The notes: generated by a model from the letters alone, not told the origin. DNA of 14,780 bases from Candidatus Dadabacteria bacterium RIFCSPHIGHO2_12_FULL_53_21 (GCA_001775255.1 MFCJ01000129.1:1-14780); one strand, 5' to 3'; counted from the stretch's first letter, positions 1-8,183 are shown. A program made the numbers and translations.

Positions 1-2
1 CT

Positions 3-1379
3 CTTATCATATATATCAGCGGCGATAACGGATCGAGCGCCGAAGGAACACCTATCGGCACACCGAACGAGGTGGCTATGTTCAATGGCGTAAACGTTCC
101 GGTCGAGGACCAGCTGAAATATTTTTACGACTTATGGGGCACTGACCAGACTTATCCACATATGGCAGTAGGGTGGACATGGGCTTTCGACACGCCGTTT
201 AAATGGACGAAGCAGATACCTTCCTTTTTCGGCGGTGTACGTCAGGGGACGGCGATCTCCTGGCCCGGTCATATCAAGGACGCAGGCGGTATACGTAACC
301 AGTTCCACCATGTTATCGACATCGTGCCCACGCTCCTCGAAGTCACCGGTATTCAGGCTCCTGAAACTGTAAACGGTATAGCACAGAAGCCTATAGAAGG
401 GGTGAGCATGGCCTATAGCTTTGACAACGCAAACGCAAACGCGCCTTCGACGCACCACACGCAGTATTTCGAGATGATGGGGGTCCGGGCAATCTACCAC
501 GACGGCTGGATCGCCAGCACTGTTCCCATGAGAGCTCCGTGGGACGTAGCCGGGCCGGTCACACAGGATCCGGCCAATGCTTACAAGTGGGAGCTCTACG
601 ATCTGACAAAAGACTGGACTCAGGACAATGACATAGCAGCGTCGAATCCGGAGAAGCTCAAGGAGCTGCAAAAGCTGCTCTCGGAGGAGCTGGCAAAGTA
701 CCAGGTCCTGCCGCTAGATGCATCGGTGGCCACGCGCCTCGTCGCACCCAGGCCTAATATCACAGCGGGTAGGACCGTCTTCACCTACTCGGGTGAGCTG
801 ACCGGAATCCCGCTGGGTGATGCCCCGAGCTTACTTGATAAATCGTACACAATCACGGCAGAGGTGGATATACCGCAGGCTGGTGCCGAGGGGATGATCC
901 TTACTCAGGGCGGCCGGTTTGGAGGCTTTGGTTTCTATCTTCTCAAAGGGAAGCCCGTCTTCCTGTGGAACTTGGTTGACCTTAAGCGGGTCCGCTGGGA
1001 GGGGAAGGAAGCGCTCTCTCCCGGTAAGCATCTGCTGGAGTTCGACTTCAAGTACGAAGGGCTCGGTATGGGAACCCTTGCATTTAATAGTATGAGCGGA
1101 CTGGGACAAGGCGGGACCGGAGTTCTCAAGGTTGACAGCAAGGTTGTAGACACACAAAAAATGGAGCACACTCTCCCGTTAATTCTGCAATGGGACGAGA
1201 CCTTCGACGTAGGAGCCGATACCGGAACGCCCGTGGACGACAAAGACTATCAGGTTCCTTTCAACTTCACCGGGAATCTCGACAAGCTGACTGTCAAGCT
1301 CGAGCCGCACAAGCTGACCCCGGCTGAGGAAAAACTTCTCATGGAACAGGGACAGCGTAACAACAAGGCGAGTGAGTGA
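3..1379 (+). CDS. Arylsulfatase, large form, C-terminal part (5' end outside window)
   Basis: This is the C-terminal 458 residues of a sulfatase (alkaline-phosphatase superfamily); the frame is open from the left edge, so the N-terminal part with the formylglycine cysteine is outside the window. Visible sulfatase signatures are SGDNGSS (D and N codons at 24-29, the usual metal-binding Asp-Asn pair), then a W-T-K-Q-I-P-S-F-F-G-G-V-R stretch around 222-242 that supplies the conserved active-site lysine, followed by SWPGHI and the conserved VIDIVPTLLE helix. From about nt 765 to the end there is a beta-rich region typical of the C-terminal extension of the ~750-800-residue bacterial arylsulfatases. 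It would hydrolyse sulfate esters, probably in the periplasm. The substrate cannot be told from sequence. A strong hairpin follows the stop codon. Family assignment is firm; full length is unknown. Confidence 0.9.
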   Translation, partial: LIIYISGDNGSSAEGTPIGTPNEVAMFNGVNVPVEDQLKYFYDLWGTDQTYPHMAVGWTWAFDTPFKWTKQIPSFFGGVRQGTAISWPGHIKDAGGIRNQFHHVIDIVPTLLEVTGIQAPETVNGIAQKPIEGVSMAYSFDNANANAPSTHHTQYFEMMGVRAIYHDGWIASTVPMRAPWDVAGPVTQDPANAYKWELYDLTKDWTQDNDIAASNPEKLKELQKLLSEELAKYQVLPLDASVATRLVAPRPNITAGRTVFTYSGELTGIPLGDAPSLLDKSYTITAEVDIPQAGAEGMILTQGGRFGGFGFYLLKGKPVFLWNLVDLKRVRWEGKEALSPGKHLLEFDFKYEGLGMGTLAFNSMSGLGQGGTGVLKVDSKVVDTQKMEHTLPLILQWDETFDVGADTGTPVDDKDYQVPFNFTGNLDKLTVKLEPHKLTPAEEKLLMEQGQRNNKASE

Positions 1380-1393
1380 CGTAAACGCAATAG

Positions 1394-1434
1394 GCCGGAG
1401 TATGTAAGACGTATTTACATGCTCCGGCTTCATT
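1394..1434 (+). terminator. Rho-independent terminator-like hairpin after the first sulfatase gene
   Basis: A 14-bp stem (1394-1407 with 1415-1428, one G-U pair) closes a 7-nt loop and starts 14 nt after the sulfatase stop. The base of the stem is GC-rich (GCCGGAG/CTCCGGC). The downstream T-tract is weak (TTCATTT), so termination may be partial and allow read-through into the beta-barrel gene. Confidence 0.65.
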
Positions 1435-1465
1435 TAAATGTTTGATTATTTTAAGGGAGGTGGGC

Positions 1466-2485
1466 ATGTCGAGATTATATATATTCCGATCCGCATATGT
1501 CATTTTTGCAATCGGTCTCCTTTTTTCGATCTTCGGAGCTGAGCAGGCATACAGTCAGTGTAATGTGTTATGCATGCACGAACGCGGAGACGCTTCGGCT
1601 GGTACGGGCGGTTCGTTTCTCGGGCCTTCGTATGAGACAGCACTTGACGATAGCTATGACGCCGAAGCGGGTGTAGTCGGCGATAATCTCCTCCTGGCAG
1701 CGGAGGACACCGGCGCTGATACTACCTACACCGAGGCGCCGTCGAATAAATGGCATTTCGCAATCATTCCGTATCTCTGGATGATGGGGTTAAACGGGAA
1801 GGTGGGAGTAAGGGGCCAGACTGTTAATATGAAAGTTTCTTTTTCCGATATAATCAAGAACCTGGACTTTGCGGCCGAGGTTCATATAGAGGCCTGGAGG
1901 GATAAATTCGGATTTTTTATCGACACGACTTACTCGAAGATATCACTGAAGGAGGATGTGCAGCTGAGGCTGGACCGTACTCTCAAAATCAAGAACGTGT
2001 CAGAGTTCTTTCTCGGTGAATTTGGGGGATTTTACAGGGCGGGCACATGGCCGGTAGGGGCTGGATCGGCGGGCTATGAAAGCAAGGCAAACACTTCGCT
2101 CACACTCGATCTGATTGGGGGAGGGCGTTACTGGTGGCTGGAAAATAAGATCGATATAACAGGCCCGGCAGGGGTTTTGGATCCGCAATTCAGCGGGAGC
2201 GAGAGCTGGTTCGATTTTATAGTCGGAGGGCGCGTCAAGCTGGATATTAACAAATTCTTCTTTCAGCTGAGGAGCGATATAGGCGGATTCGGCCTGGGTT
2301 TTTCATCGGATATCTCCTGGAATATAGCCGGATATATCGGATACGAACTCCCATGGTACAAGATCACTCCTATCATCGGCTACAGGGCGCTTTATGATAA
2401 ATACTCCAACGGGAGCGGAGATAACCGTTTTCTGTGGGACGCGTGGATGTACGGTCCGCAGCTCGGCGTAGGGTTTCAGTTCTGA
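1466..2485 (+). CDS. Outer-membrane beta-barrel protein (family unnamed)
   Basis: A 339-residue protein with an N-terminal signal peptide (hydrophobic stretch at about 9-26, likely cleavage after AYS at 30) and a linker of about 65 residues. From about residue 96 there is a regular pattern of alternating hydrophobic/aromatic strands (HFAIIPYLWMMGLNG, then FGFFIDTTYSKISL, a GGGRYWW strand, FIVGGRVKLDI and others). It ends in GVGFQF, with the terminal phenylalanine typical of BAM-inserted porin-like barrels. The start at 1466 is chosen because GGGAGG lies 5 nt upstream; an in-frame TTG at 1442 lacks such a site. It sits between two sulfatase genes, which suggests passage or binding of their substrates or products in the outer membrane. 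No specific porin family or ligand is recognised, so the role is inference. Confidence 0.75.
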   Translation: MSRLYIFRSAYVIFAIGLLFSIFGAEQAYSQCNVLCMHERGDASAGTGGSFLGPSYETALDDSYDAEAGVVGDNLLLAAEDTGADTTYTEAPSNKWHFAIIPYLWMMGLNGKVGVRGQTVNMKVSFSDIIKNLDFAAEVHIEAWRDKFGFFIDTTYSKISLKEDVQLRLDRTLKIKNVSEFFLGEFGGFYRAGTWPVGAGSAGYESKANTSLTLDLIGGGRYWWLENKIDITGPAGVLDPQFSGSESWFDFIVGGRVKLDINKFFFQLRSDIGGFGLGFSSDISWNIAGYIGYELPWYKITPIIGYRALYDKYSNGSGDNRFLWDAWMYGPQLGVGFQF

Positions 2486-2612
2486 GTATAGCGAAAGTAA
2501 TGGCCTGAGCCTGAGTCCATGAGTAAAAATATAAAGATCCATCCGATTCTCCTGATATTTTGTCATCTTTCATATCCATTTATATCCTCTTATCAATAGA
2601 TGATTTTAGTTG

Positions 2613-2630
2613 TATTTGAAGATTCAAATA
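2613..2630 (+). promoter_or_regulatory. Palindromic operator-like site overlapping a -35 box
   Basis: TATTTGAAGATTCAAATA is an inverted repeat with 8-bp perfect arms and a 2-nt centre. Its last two bases overlap the -35 hexamer of the predicted promoter at 2629-2657. The same half-sites occur upstream of the XRE regulator gene at 8194-8225. Binding by that regulator is inferred from the shared motif only. Confidence 0.55.
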
Positions 2631-2657
2631 GACATTTGAGTTTATTCAATTTAGAGT
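2629..2657 (+). promoter_or_regulatory. Predicted sigma-70-type promoter of the second sulfatase gene
   Basis: TAGACA (5/6 to the -35 consensus) and TAGAGT (4/6 to the -10 consensus) are separated by exactly 17 nt. Transcription would start near 2664, giving a leader of about 65 nt before the ATG at 2730. Confidence 0.5.
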
Positions 2658-2729
2658 AGTGAAGGGAGAGGCTGTTTACATGAACTAACACAACTCGCTC
2701 TCAGAAAATCCATAGGGGGGTAAGGCAAG

Positions 2730-4343
2730 ATGTCGGTAAAAAACAGGACCTTCGTTTCTGCATTATTTGTTTTATTGGCTGCGCTGGCATGGGCTGTCAT
2801 TCCTTCGGCGGCTCAGGAGAAGAAGCCGAACATTATCTTCATCATGGGCGATGACATTGGCTGGTTCAACATAGGCGCATACCATCAGGGCATCATGGCG
2901 GGCAGGACGCCCAACCTCGACAAGATTGCCTCGGAGGGGATTCGCTTCACGGACTACTACGCGGAGGCAAGCTGCACGGCGGGCCGCGCGAACTTCATCA
3001 CTGGCGAGCTGCCGATGCGTACCGGCATGACGACCGTCGGGCAGGCGGGCTCTCCTATAGGTATCCCGGCGCAGGCGGTCACGATCGCCACGGCGCTCAA
3101 GTCGATGGGATACGCTACCGGCCAGTTCGGGAAGAACCACCTTGGCGACCTGAACGAGTTTCTGCCTACTGTGCACGGTTTCGACGAGTTCTTCGGCTAC
3201 CTCTATCATCTGGACGCGATGGAGGACCCCTGCCACAGGAACTATCCGCAGCAGCTCAGGGACAAGGTCGGCCCTCGGAACATGGTCCATAGCTGGGCTA
3301 CCGGCACCGACGACGCGACCGTGCAGCCGCGCTGGGGGAAAATAGGCAAGCAGAAGATAGAGGACGCGGGTGAGCTCTGTCCCGAGCGCATGAAGACTGT
3401 GGACAACGAAATACTCGACAATACCATAAAGTTCATGGACAAAGCCCGCAAAGACGGTAAGCCGTTCTTCGTGTGGCTCAATCCGACACGTATGCACGTC
3501 GTGACACATCTTTCAGATAAATACGAAGCGATGCGCACACCGGAGAACGGCTGGTCCGAAGAGGAAGCCGGGATGGCCCAGCTCGACGACATCGTGGGCT
3601 CGGTCCTGAAGTACGTCGGGGATAACGGCCTCGATGAGGACACAATCATCGTCTTTAGCACCGACAACGGGGCTGAGAACTTCACATGGCCCGACGGCGG
3701 CCAGACCCCGTTTGCAGGCGGCAAGGGAACGGCCCTTGAAGGCGGCTTCCGTGTGCCGGCGTTAATCCGCTGGCCTGGCAAGGTGCCGGCCGGCAAGGTC
3801 GAAAACAGCATAATGTCCGGGCTCGACTGGTTCCCGACCCTTGTTGCGGCGGCCGGCGACCCGAACATCACTGACGAACTGCTCAAGGGCAAACAACTGG
3901 GGGACCGCAAGTACAAGGTGCATCTGGACGGTTACAACCAGATGGACCTCATTACAGGCAAAGGCCCGTCGAAGCGTCAGGAGATCTTCTATTTCACCGA
4001 GAGCAATCTGGGCGCGGTGCGCATAAATGATTTCAAGTACCGTTTCACCGATCAGCCTGACGGCTGGATCGGCACCACAGTAAAAGTCGATTGGCCGATA
4101 CTGACCAATCTCCGTCTCGACCCTTTCGAGAGGACGGGCATGCCCAGCGGCGCAAACGGGTCGCTGGCATACTACAACTGGTTTGCGTACCAGTTCTGGC
4201 GTTTCGTATTCGTACAGCAGGAGGTAGCCAAGCTCGCGCAAACGGCGATAGATTTTCCGCCCATGCAAAAGGGAGCAAGCTTCAACCTTGAGGCTGTCAA
4301 AGACCAGATATATAAGTCCTCAGACTCCGGTATGGGCAAATAA
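2730..4343 (+). CDS. Periplasmic arylsulfatase with a CxAxR-type active-site motif
   Basis: A complete 537-residue sulfatase with a Sec signal peptide (hydrophobic 9-26, cleavage near SAA-Q at 29). It keeps the expected active-site residues: Asp41-Asp42 (metal), Cys82-Thr-Ala-Gly-Arg86 (the cysteine converted to formylglycine), Lys135 and His137 in GKNHLG, His256 in TRMHVV, Asp312-Asn313 (metal), and Lys332 in GGKGTALEGG. It would hydrolyse a sulfate ester in the periplasm. The maturation motif has alanine where the canonical CxPxR has proline. The start codon follows a G-rich Shine-Dalgarno (AGGGGGGTAAGG). It is shorter than the large arylsulfatase upstream and belongs to a different subfamily, so the pair is not a simple duplication. 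No maturase gene is visible in the window. The substrate is unknown. Confidence 0.93.
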   Translation: MSVKNRTFVSALFVLLAALAWAVIPSAAQEKKPNIIFIMGDDIGWFNIGAYHQGIMAGRTPNLDKIASEGIRFTDYYAEASCTAGRANFITGELPMRTGMTTVGQAGSPIGIPAQAVTIATALKSMGYATGQFGKNHLGDLNEFLPTVHGFDEFFGYLYHLDAMEDPCHRNYPQQLRDKVGPRNMVHSWATGTDDATVQPRWGKIGKQKIEDAGELCPERMKTVDNEILDNTIKFMDKARKDGKPFFVWLNPTRMHVVTHLSDKYEAMRTPENGWSEEEAGMAQLDDIVGSVLKYVGDNGLDEDTIIVFSTDNGAENFTWPDGGQTPFAGGKGTALEGGFRVPALIRWPGKVPAGKVENSIMSGLDWFPTLVAAAGDPNITDELLKGKQLGDRKYKVHLDGYNQMDLITGKGPSKRQEIFYFTESNLGAVRINDFKYRFTDQPDGWIGTTVKVDWPILTNLRLDPFERTGMPSGANGSLAYYNWFAYQFWRFVFVQQEVAKLAQTAIDFPPMQKGASFNLEAVKDQIYKSSDSGMGK

Positions 4344-4355
4344 GCTTTCTTAAAA

Positions 4356-4380
4356 GGCGGGTGGGTCATATAACCCCGCC
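4356..4380 (+). terminator. Weak hairpin after the second sulfatase gene
   Basis: GGCGGG and CCCGCC form a 6-bp GC stem 12 nt downstream of the stop codon, with a 13-nt loop. No T-tract follows, so it is at best a weak or Rho-assisted terminator or a transcript-end stabiliser. Confidence 0.3.
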
Positions 4381-4417
4381 GCGACGGCGTCTATGTAGAA
4401 TCAATGAAAATGCAAAT

Positions 4418-4450
4418 CTTTCAGGCTGTCCGGCCACGTCTGAAAGACAG
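4418..4450 (+). repeat. Interlocked inverted repeats in the HAD gene leader
   Basis: CTTTCAG (4418-4424) is complementary to CTGAAAG (4440-4446), and CTGTC (4426-4430) is complementary to GACAG (4446-4450). The two pairings are staggered in a-b-a'-b' order and share one base at 4446, so they are either alternative folds or a pseudoknot. The function is unknown. Confidence 0.4.
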
Positions 4451-4462
4451 TCGGCTGCCGTT

Positions 4463-4479
4463 TACCGGCCATGCCGGTA
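4463..4479 (+). promoter_or_regulatory. Perfect hairpin directly upstream of the HAD gene ribosome-binding site
   Basis: TACCGGC-CAT-GCCGGTA is a perfect 7-bp stem with a 3-nt loop, ending 2 nt before the GGGGGAA ribosome-binding site at 4482. It could affect translation initiation or protect the 5' end of a processed message. Role inferred from position only. Confidence 0.4.
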
Positions 4480-4494
4480 TTGGGGGAAATAGCC

Positions 4495-5562
4495 ATGAAG
4501 AAAACTATAGGTAGCAGAGATATTATGCCGATAACTGAGCGCAATACACGTATTCGATTCGGCCGGATCCTTCTGATTCTCCTGGCAATGCTTATGCCCG
4601 CCGGCATTCGGGCTGACGCTAAAACCGACCCCCTCCCTTCCTGGAACGACGGGGCGGCCAAGGAGAGCATCGTCAGATTCGTCGCGGAGGTTACAAAGGA
4701 GGGAGGGCCTAATTACGTCCAACCCGGGGACCGGATCGCCACATTCGATCAGGACGGCACCACCTGGGTATCCCATCCCCTTTATGCGCAGGCCGTGTTC
4801 GCACTCGACCGGATACGTGAGCTCGCCCCGAATCACCCGGAATGGAAGAACGAGGAACCCTTCAAATCGGTCATCGCGGGAGACCGCGAGGCGATGGCGA
4901 AGTTCGGCGAATCTGACTGGGAGATTATTATCGCCGCGACACACACGGGTATGAGCACCGGGGATTTCCTCGAGATCGTAAACAAGTGGCTTTCGACAGC
5001 GAAGGATTCACGCTGGCACAGGCCGTACACGGAGCTTGTCTATCAGCCCATGATAGAGGTCATGGAATACCTCCGGGCAAACGGATTCAGGACGTACATC
5101 GTCACCGGAGGCGGACAGGAGTTCGTACGTGTATATAGCGAGCATGTCTACGGCGTCCCGCCCGAGCAGGTTGTGGGTTCGAGCGTCCTGACGAAATACG
5201 AATACACCGACGGCAAGCCGGTACTTTTACGCGAGCCAAAGGTGTTCTTCATCGACGATAAGGCGGGCAAGGCGATAGGCATTAACCTCTTCATCGGCAA
5301 GCGCCCGTACGCCGCGTTCGGCAATTCGACCGGCGACCGTGAGATGCTTGAGTGGACTCAGGCGGGCGGAGGCGCGCGCTTGATGATGCTCGTCTATCAC
5401 GACGACGCTGTGCGTGAGTACGCCTACGGCCCGGCCGGAGGTTTGCCCGATACGAACGTCGGTACATTCTCACAGGCGCTCATGGACGAGGCCAAGAAAA
5501 ACGGGTGGGTCATAATCAGCATGAAGAATGACTGGAAACGCATCTTTAAATTCGAGGAATAA
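4495..5562 (+). CDS. Exported HAD-superfamily phosphatase
   Basis: A 355-residue haloacid-dehalogenase-superfamily hydrolase with an N-terminal export signal (hydrophobic about 25-37, then GIRADA). HAD motifs are in order: motif I FDQDGTT with the nucleophile Asp85 and acid/base Asp87, motif II IVTGGG with Thr204, motif III lysine in IDDKAGK (256 or 259), and motif IV GNSTGDREM with Asp281. A helical cap of about 110 residues lies between motifs I and II. It would hydrolyse a phosphomonoester, most likely in the periplasm. The start at 4495 is preferred because GGGGGAA lies about 7 nt upstream; an in-frame ATG at 4471 falls within a hairpin and has no such site. It lies 151 nt after the sulfatase gene and 56 nt before the cytochrome gene. 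Substrate unknown. Confidence 0.85.
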   Translation: MKKTIGSRDIMPITERNTRIRFGRILLILLAMLMPAGIRADAKTDPLPSWNDGAAKESIVRFVAEVTKEGGPNYVQPGDRIATFDQDGTTWVSHPLYAQAVFALDRIRELAPNHPEWKNEEPFKSVIAGDREAMAKFGESDWEIIIAATHTGMSTGDFLEIVNKWLSTAKDSRWHRPYTELVYQPMIEVMEYLRANGFRTYIVTGGGQEFVRVYSEHVYGVPPEQVVGSSVLTKYEYTDGKPVLLREPKVFFIDDKAGKAIGINLFIGKRPYAAFGNSTGDREMLEWTQAGGGARLMMLVYHDDAVREYAYGPAGGLPDTNVGTFSQALMDEAKKNGWVIISMKNDWKRIFKFEE

Positions 5563-5618
5563 CGCGCCCGAGCAGAATATTAGGGGAATGCTGCATGTGA
5601 TGAGTTTAGTATAGAGAA

Positions 5619-7970
5619 ATGAATATCAGACCTGCCGTCTATTTTATAATTGCTGCAGTCATCATAATCACCCTCGGATATTTCTACCGTAAGTCCGTTG
5701 CCTTAAAATCAAACAAAACGGTTAATCCCGTTAACTCAATCGACGATAATCTGGGATCGGTTCCCCCTCGATTCGCCGGGGGCCATGTATGCGCGGAATG
5801 CCACAAGGCGGAGTACGAACTCTGGCTCGGCTCGCACCACGACCTCGCAATGCAGGGGGCAGCGGCAGATACCGTGGTCGGCGACTTCGACGGGGCAGTC
5901 TTCTCGTACCAGGATGTTAAATCCGCTTTTTATAAGAAAGACGAAAAGTTTATGGTACGCACGGACGGTCCGGACGGGAAGCTCAATGACTACGAAATCA
6001 AATATACATTCGGTGTCTATCCGCTCCAGCAATACCTTGTCGAGTTTCCCGGCGGCAGGCTGCAGGCGCTGAGTATAGCCTGGGACAGCCGTTCAAAAAG
6101 TGAAGGCGGCCAGCGCTGGTTTCACCTCTATCCGAATGACAAAATCACACATGACGATACCCTCCACTGGACCGGTATCGATCAGAACTGGAACCATATG
6201 TGCGCCGAATGCCATTCGACGAATCTGAAGAAGAATTACGATTTAAAGACCGATGCCTATAAGACGGCATGGTCCGAGATAAACGTTTCGTGCGAGGCAT
6301 GCCACGGCCCGGGATCCGAGCATGTCAGATGGGCGGGGCATAAGAATAGCGATGAATTTCCGAACATGGGACTACTCGTGACTTTCGATGAGAGGAAAGG
6401 CGCCGGCTGGACTATCGATAAGGTATCAGGACAACCCGTGAGGAGCAAGCCCATCGAGTCTCATGAGGAGGTGATTGTCTGCTCACGTTGTCATTCGAGA
6501 AGGAGCGCCATATCGGACAATTACGTATATGGGAGGAGCCTGCTCGATACACACATCCCCGCACTACTCGATGAGGGCTTTTATTATCCCGACGGGCAGA
6601 TCGAAGCCGAAGATTACGAATGGGGCTCATTCGTCCAGAGTAAAATGTATCACGAAGGCGTAACGTGTGCCGATTGCCATGACCCGCACAGCCTCGAATT
6701 GCGGAAGCCCGGTAACGGCGTGTGCACTCAATGTCACGAACCATCGAAATACGATTCAGCCTCACACCACCATCATGAAATAGGCTCGGCAGGCTCCGAG
6801 TGCGCCGGTTGCCACATGGCTGTAACGACTTACATGATTATAGATGACCGTCACGACCACAGCATCAGGATTCCGAGACCCGATCTCTCCATTAAAATCG
6901 GTACCCCTAATGCGTGCAATAAGTGTCACGCGGACCGTACACCGGAATGGGCGGCATCAGAGATAAAGAGTTGGGGCGGCGAAAACAATAAAGGCTTTCA
7001 GAATTATGGGGAAACGCTTTACGAAGCACGTAACGGTACGCCCGGTGCGGAAGAGCTGCTCGTGGAGCTTGCGAACGATGGCAGCGCTCCATCCATAGCG
7101 AGGGCAACGGCCCTAAACGAGCTCGCGGGCTACCTCAGTCCTTTCTCCATAGAGGCCGTTCAGAAGGGACTCAGCAACGATGATCCTCTGATCAGGGGGG
7201 CGGCTCTCGACGCGCTTGAGGCAGCGCCGCCCGACACCAGGACCGGAATCGCTTTCGGGCTGCTTAACGACCCCGTGCTCGCCGTAAGGATCAAGGCGGT
7301 CACTGTACTAGCCTCCGTGCCGCAGGAGAATATGACCGCGGAACAGAGTAAGGCGCTCGACGATGCCGTGAAGGAGTACGTGAGGGCGCAGATGACAAAC
7401 GCAGACCGTCCCGAAGCTCATATGAACATAGGGTTAATCTACGCGGAACTGGGACGGTTTCCTGAAGCCGAGGCTCAGTATGATACAGCTATGAGACTTG
7501 AACCTTCATTTATCCCCGCGTTTGTAAACCTTGCTGATCTCTACAGGATGGAAGGCAGGGATGCCGATGGGGAGACCCTCCTCAGGAGCGCTCTTGAAAT
7601 TTCACCCGAGAGCGGGGACGTGTACCACGCGCTCGGATTGCTGCTAGTGAGACAAAATAAAATCCCGGAAGCTATGGATGCATTTGAGGAATCTGTTAAG
7701 TTAAGCCCCGACAACACCCGTTACAGCTATGTCTATGCCGTGGCGCTCAACGATACGGGCAAAAAATCCGAGTCTATCCGTGTGCTGGAGGAAGCCCATG
7801 AGCAGCACCCCGGAGACCGTGAGATCTTATATGCGCTTATAAATTTCAACCGCGAGATTGGAGACATCCTTTCCGCCCGTCAGTATGCGGAAATGTTGCT
7901 GGAGGTCTCACCCCACGACCCGGACGCCGCCCGCCTTCTCGATGAACTTAAAATGGATGGCAATCGATAA
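5619..7970 (+). CDS. Membrane-anchored octaheme cytochrome c with HEAT-like and TPR repeats
   Basis: A 783-residue protein with one N-terminal membrane anchor (about 6-24) and no clear cleavage site, so the rest should face the periplasm. Eight CXXCH heme-binding motifs start at Cys58, 195, 225, 288, 350, 369, 395 and 433. Extra histidines (H73-H74, the HHHH at 383-386, and the RHDHS segment at 411-415) could be distal heme ligands. The heme part ends at about 440. Residues about 475-570 look like HEAT-type helical repeats, and about 598-765 like four to five tetratricopeptide repeats (PEAHMNIGLIYAELGRFPEAEAQYDTA is the clearest start, here spanning 599-625). Cytochrome c554-like multiheme proteins with TPR tails are a recurring bacterial family of poorly defined function. 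It probably transfers electrons and docks a partner through the repeats. The ribosome-binding site is weak. It follows the phosphatase gene by 56 nt. Confidence 0.88.
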   Translation: MNIRPAVYFIIAAVIIITLGYFYRKSVALKSNKTVNPVNSIDDNLGSVPPRFAGGHVCAECHKAEYELWLGSHHDLAMQGAAADTVVGDFDGAVFSYQDVKSAFYKKDEKFMVRTDGPDGKLNDYEIKYTFGVYPLQQYLVEFPGGRLQALSIAWDSRSKSEGGQRWFHLYPNDKITHDDTLHWTGIDQNWNHMCAECHSTNLKKNYDLKTDAYKTAWSEINVSCEACHGPGSEHVRWAGHKNSDEFPNMGLLVTFDERKGAGWTIDKVSGQPVRSKPIESHEEVIVCSRCHSRRSAISDNYVYGRSLLDTHIPALLDEGFYYPDGQIEAEDYEWGSFVQSKMYHEGVTCADCHDPHSLELRKPGNGVCTQCHEPSKYDSASHHHHEIGSAGSECAGCHMAVTTYMIIDDRHDHSIRIPRPDLSIKIGTPNACNKCHADRTPEWAASEIKSWGGENNKGFQNYGETLYEARNGTPGAEELLVELANDGSAPSIARATALNELAGYLSPFSIEAVQKGLSNDDPLIRGAALDALEAAPPDTRTGIAFGLLNDPVLAVRIKAVTVLASVPQENMTAEQSKALDDAVKEYVRAQMTNADRPEAHMNIGLIYAELGRFPEAEAQYDTAMRLEPSFIPAFVNLADLYRMEGRDADGETLLRSALEISPESGDVYHALGLLLVRQNKIPEAMDAFEESVKLSPDNTRYSYVYAVALNDTGKKSESIRVLEEAHEQHPGDREILYALINFNREIGDILSARQYAEMLLEVSPHDPDAARLLDELKMDGNR

Positions 7971-8148
7971 CCCGGATGAGAGGCTGATTCTAAGGCAGTT
8001 CACAGGGGCTGAGGATTGCTCTCTCCAATAACGCGCCTTTCCCGTGGACGGTAGTTCTATAATTGAACGAGTCTGCGTTTGGCTCCCGGTTCTAAATGAA
8101 TCCGGATTAAAATTTCAAGGAATTTATTTAACTACGCTCCGGTTAGTA

Positions 8149-8178
8149 TTGCAATTTCATGTATTTATAATGTAAAAT
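8149..8178 (+). promoter_or_regulatory. Predicted promoter of the XRE regulator operon
   Basis: TTGCAA (4/6) and TAAAAT (5/6) are separated by 18 nt, predicting a start near 8185, right at the beginning of the operator repeats. A perfect TATAAT at 8166-8171 is an alternative -10 box, but its -35 match is poor (TTAGTA with a 17-nt spacer). Confidence 0.45.
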
Positions 8179-8183
8179 TAATA

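Larger units (their letters stand above)
2486..2729. other. Intergenic region upstream of the second sulfatase
   Basis: This 244-nt AT-rich gap has no convincing gene on either strand. Its 5' half shows only short repeats (GCCTGAGCCTGAG near 2500). Its 3' half holds the palindrome and promoter listed separately. Confidence 0.6.

Noticed and set aside
1431..1440. Palindrome CATTTAAATG before the beta-barrel gene
   Set aside because: A single short AT-rich 10-bp palindrome is expected by chance, and no second copy or promoter context was seen.
2772..3509. A 245-codon open frame on the - strand opposite the second sulfatase gene
   Set aside because: It lies within a confidently assigned gene, lacks a recognisable domain and has Arg/Val/His-rich composition typical of an antisense shadow frame.
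8058..8063. Perfect TATAAT in the gap after the cytochrome gene
   Set aside because: No acceptable -35 hexamer at 16-18 nt upstream, and no gene starts soon downstream.
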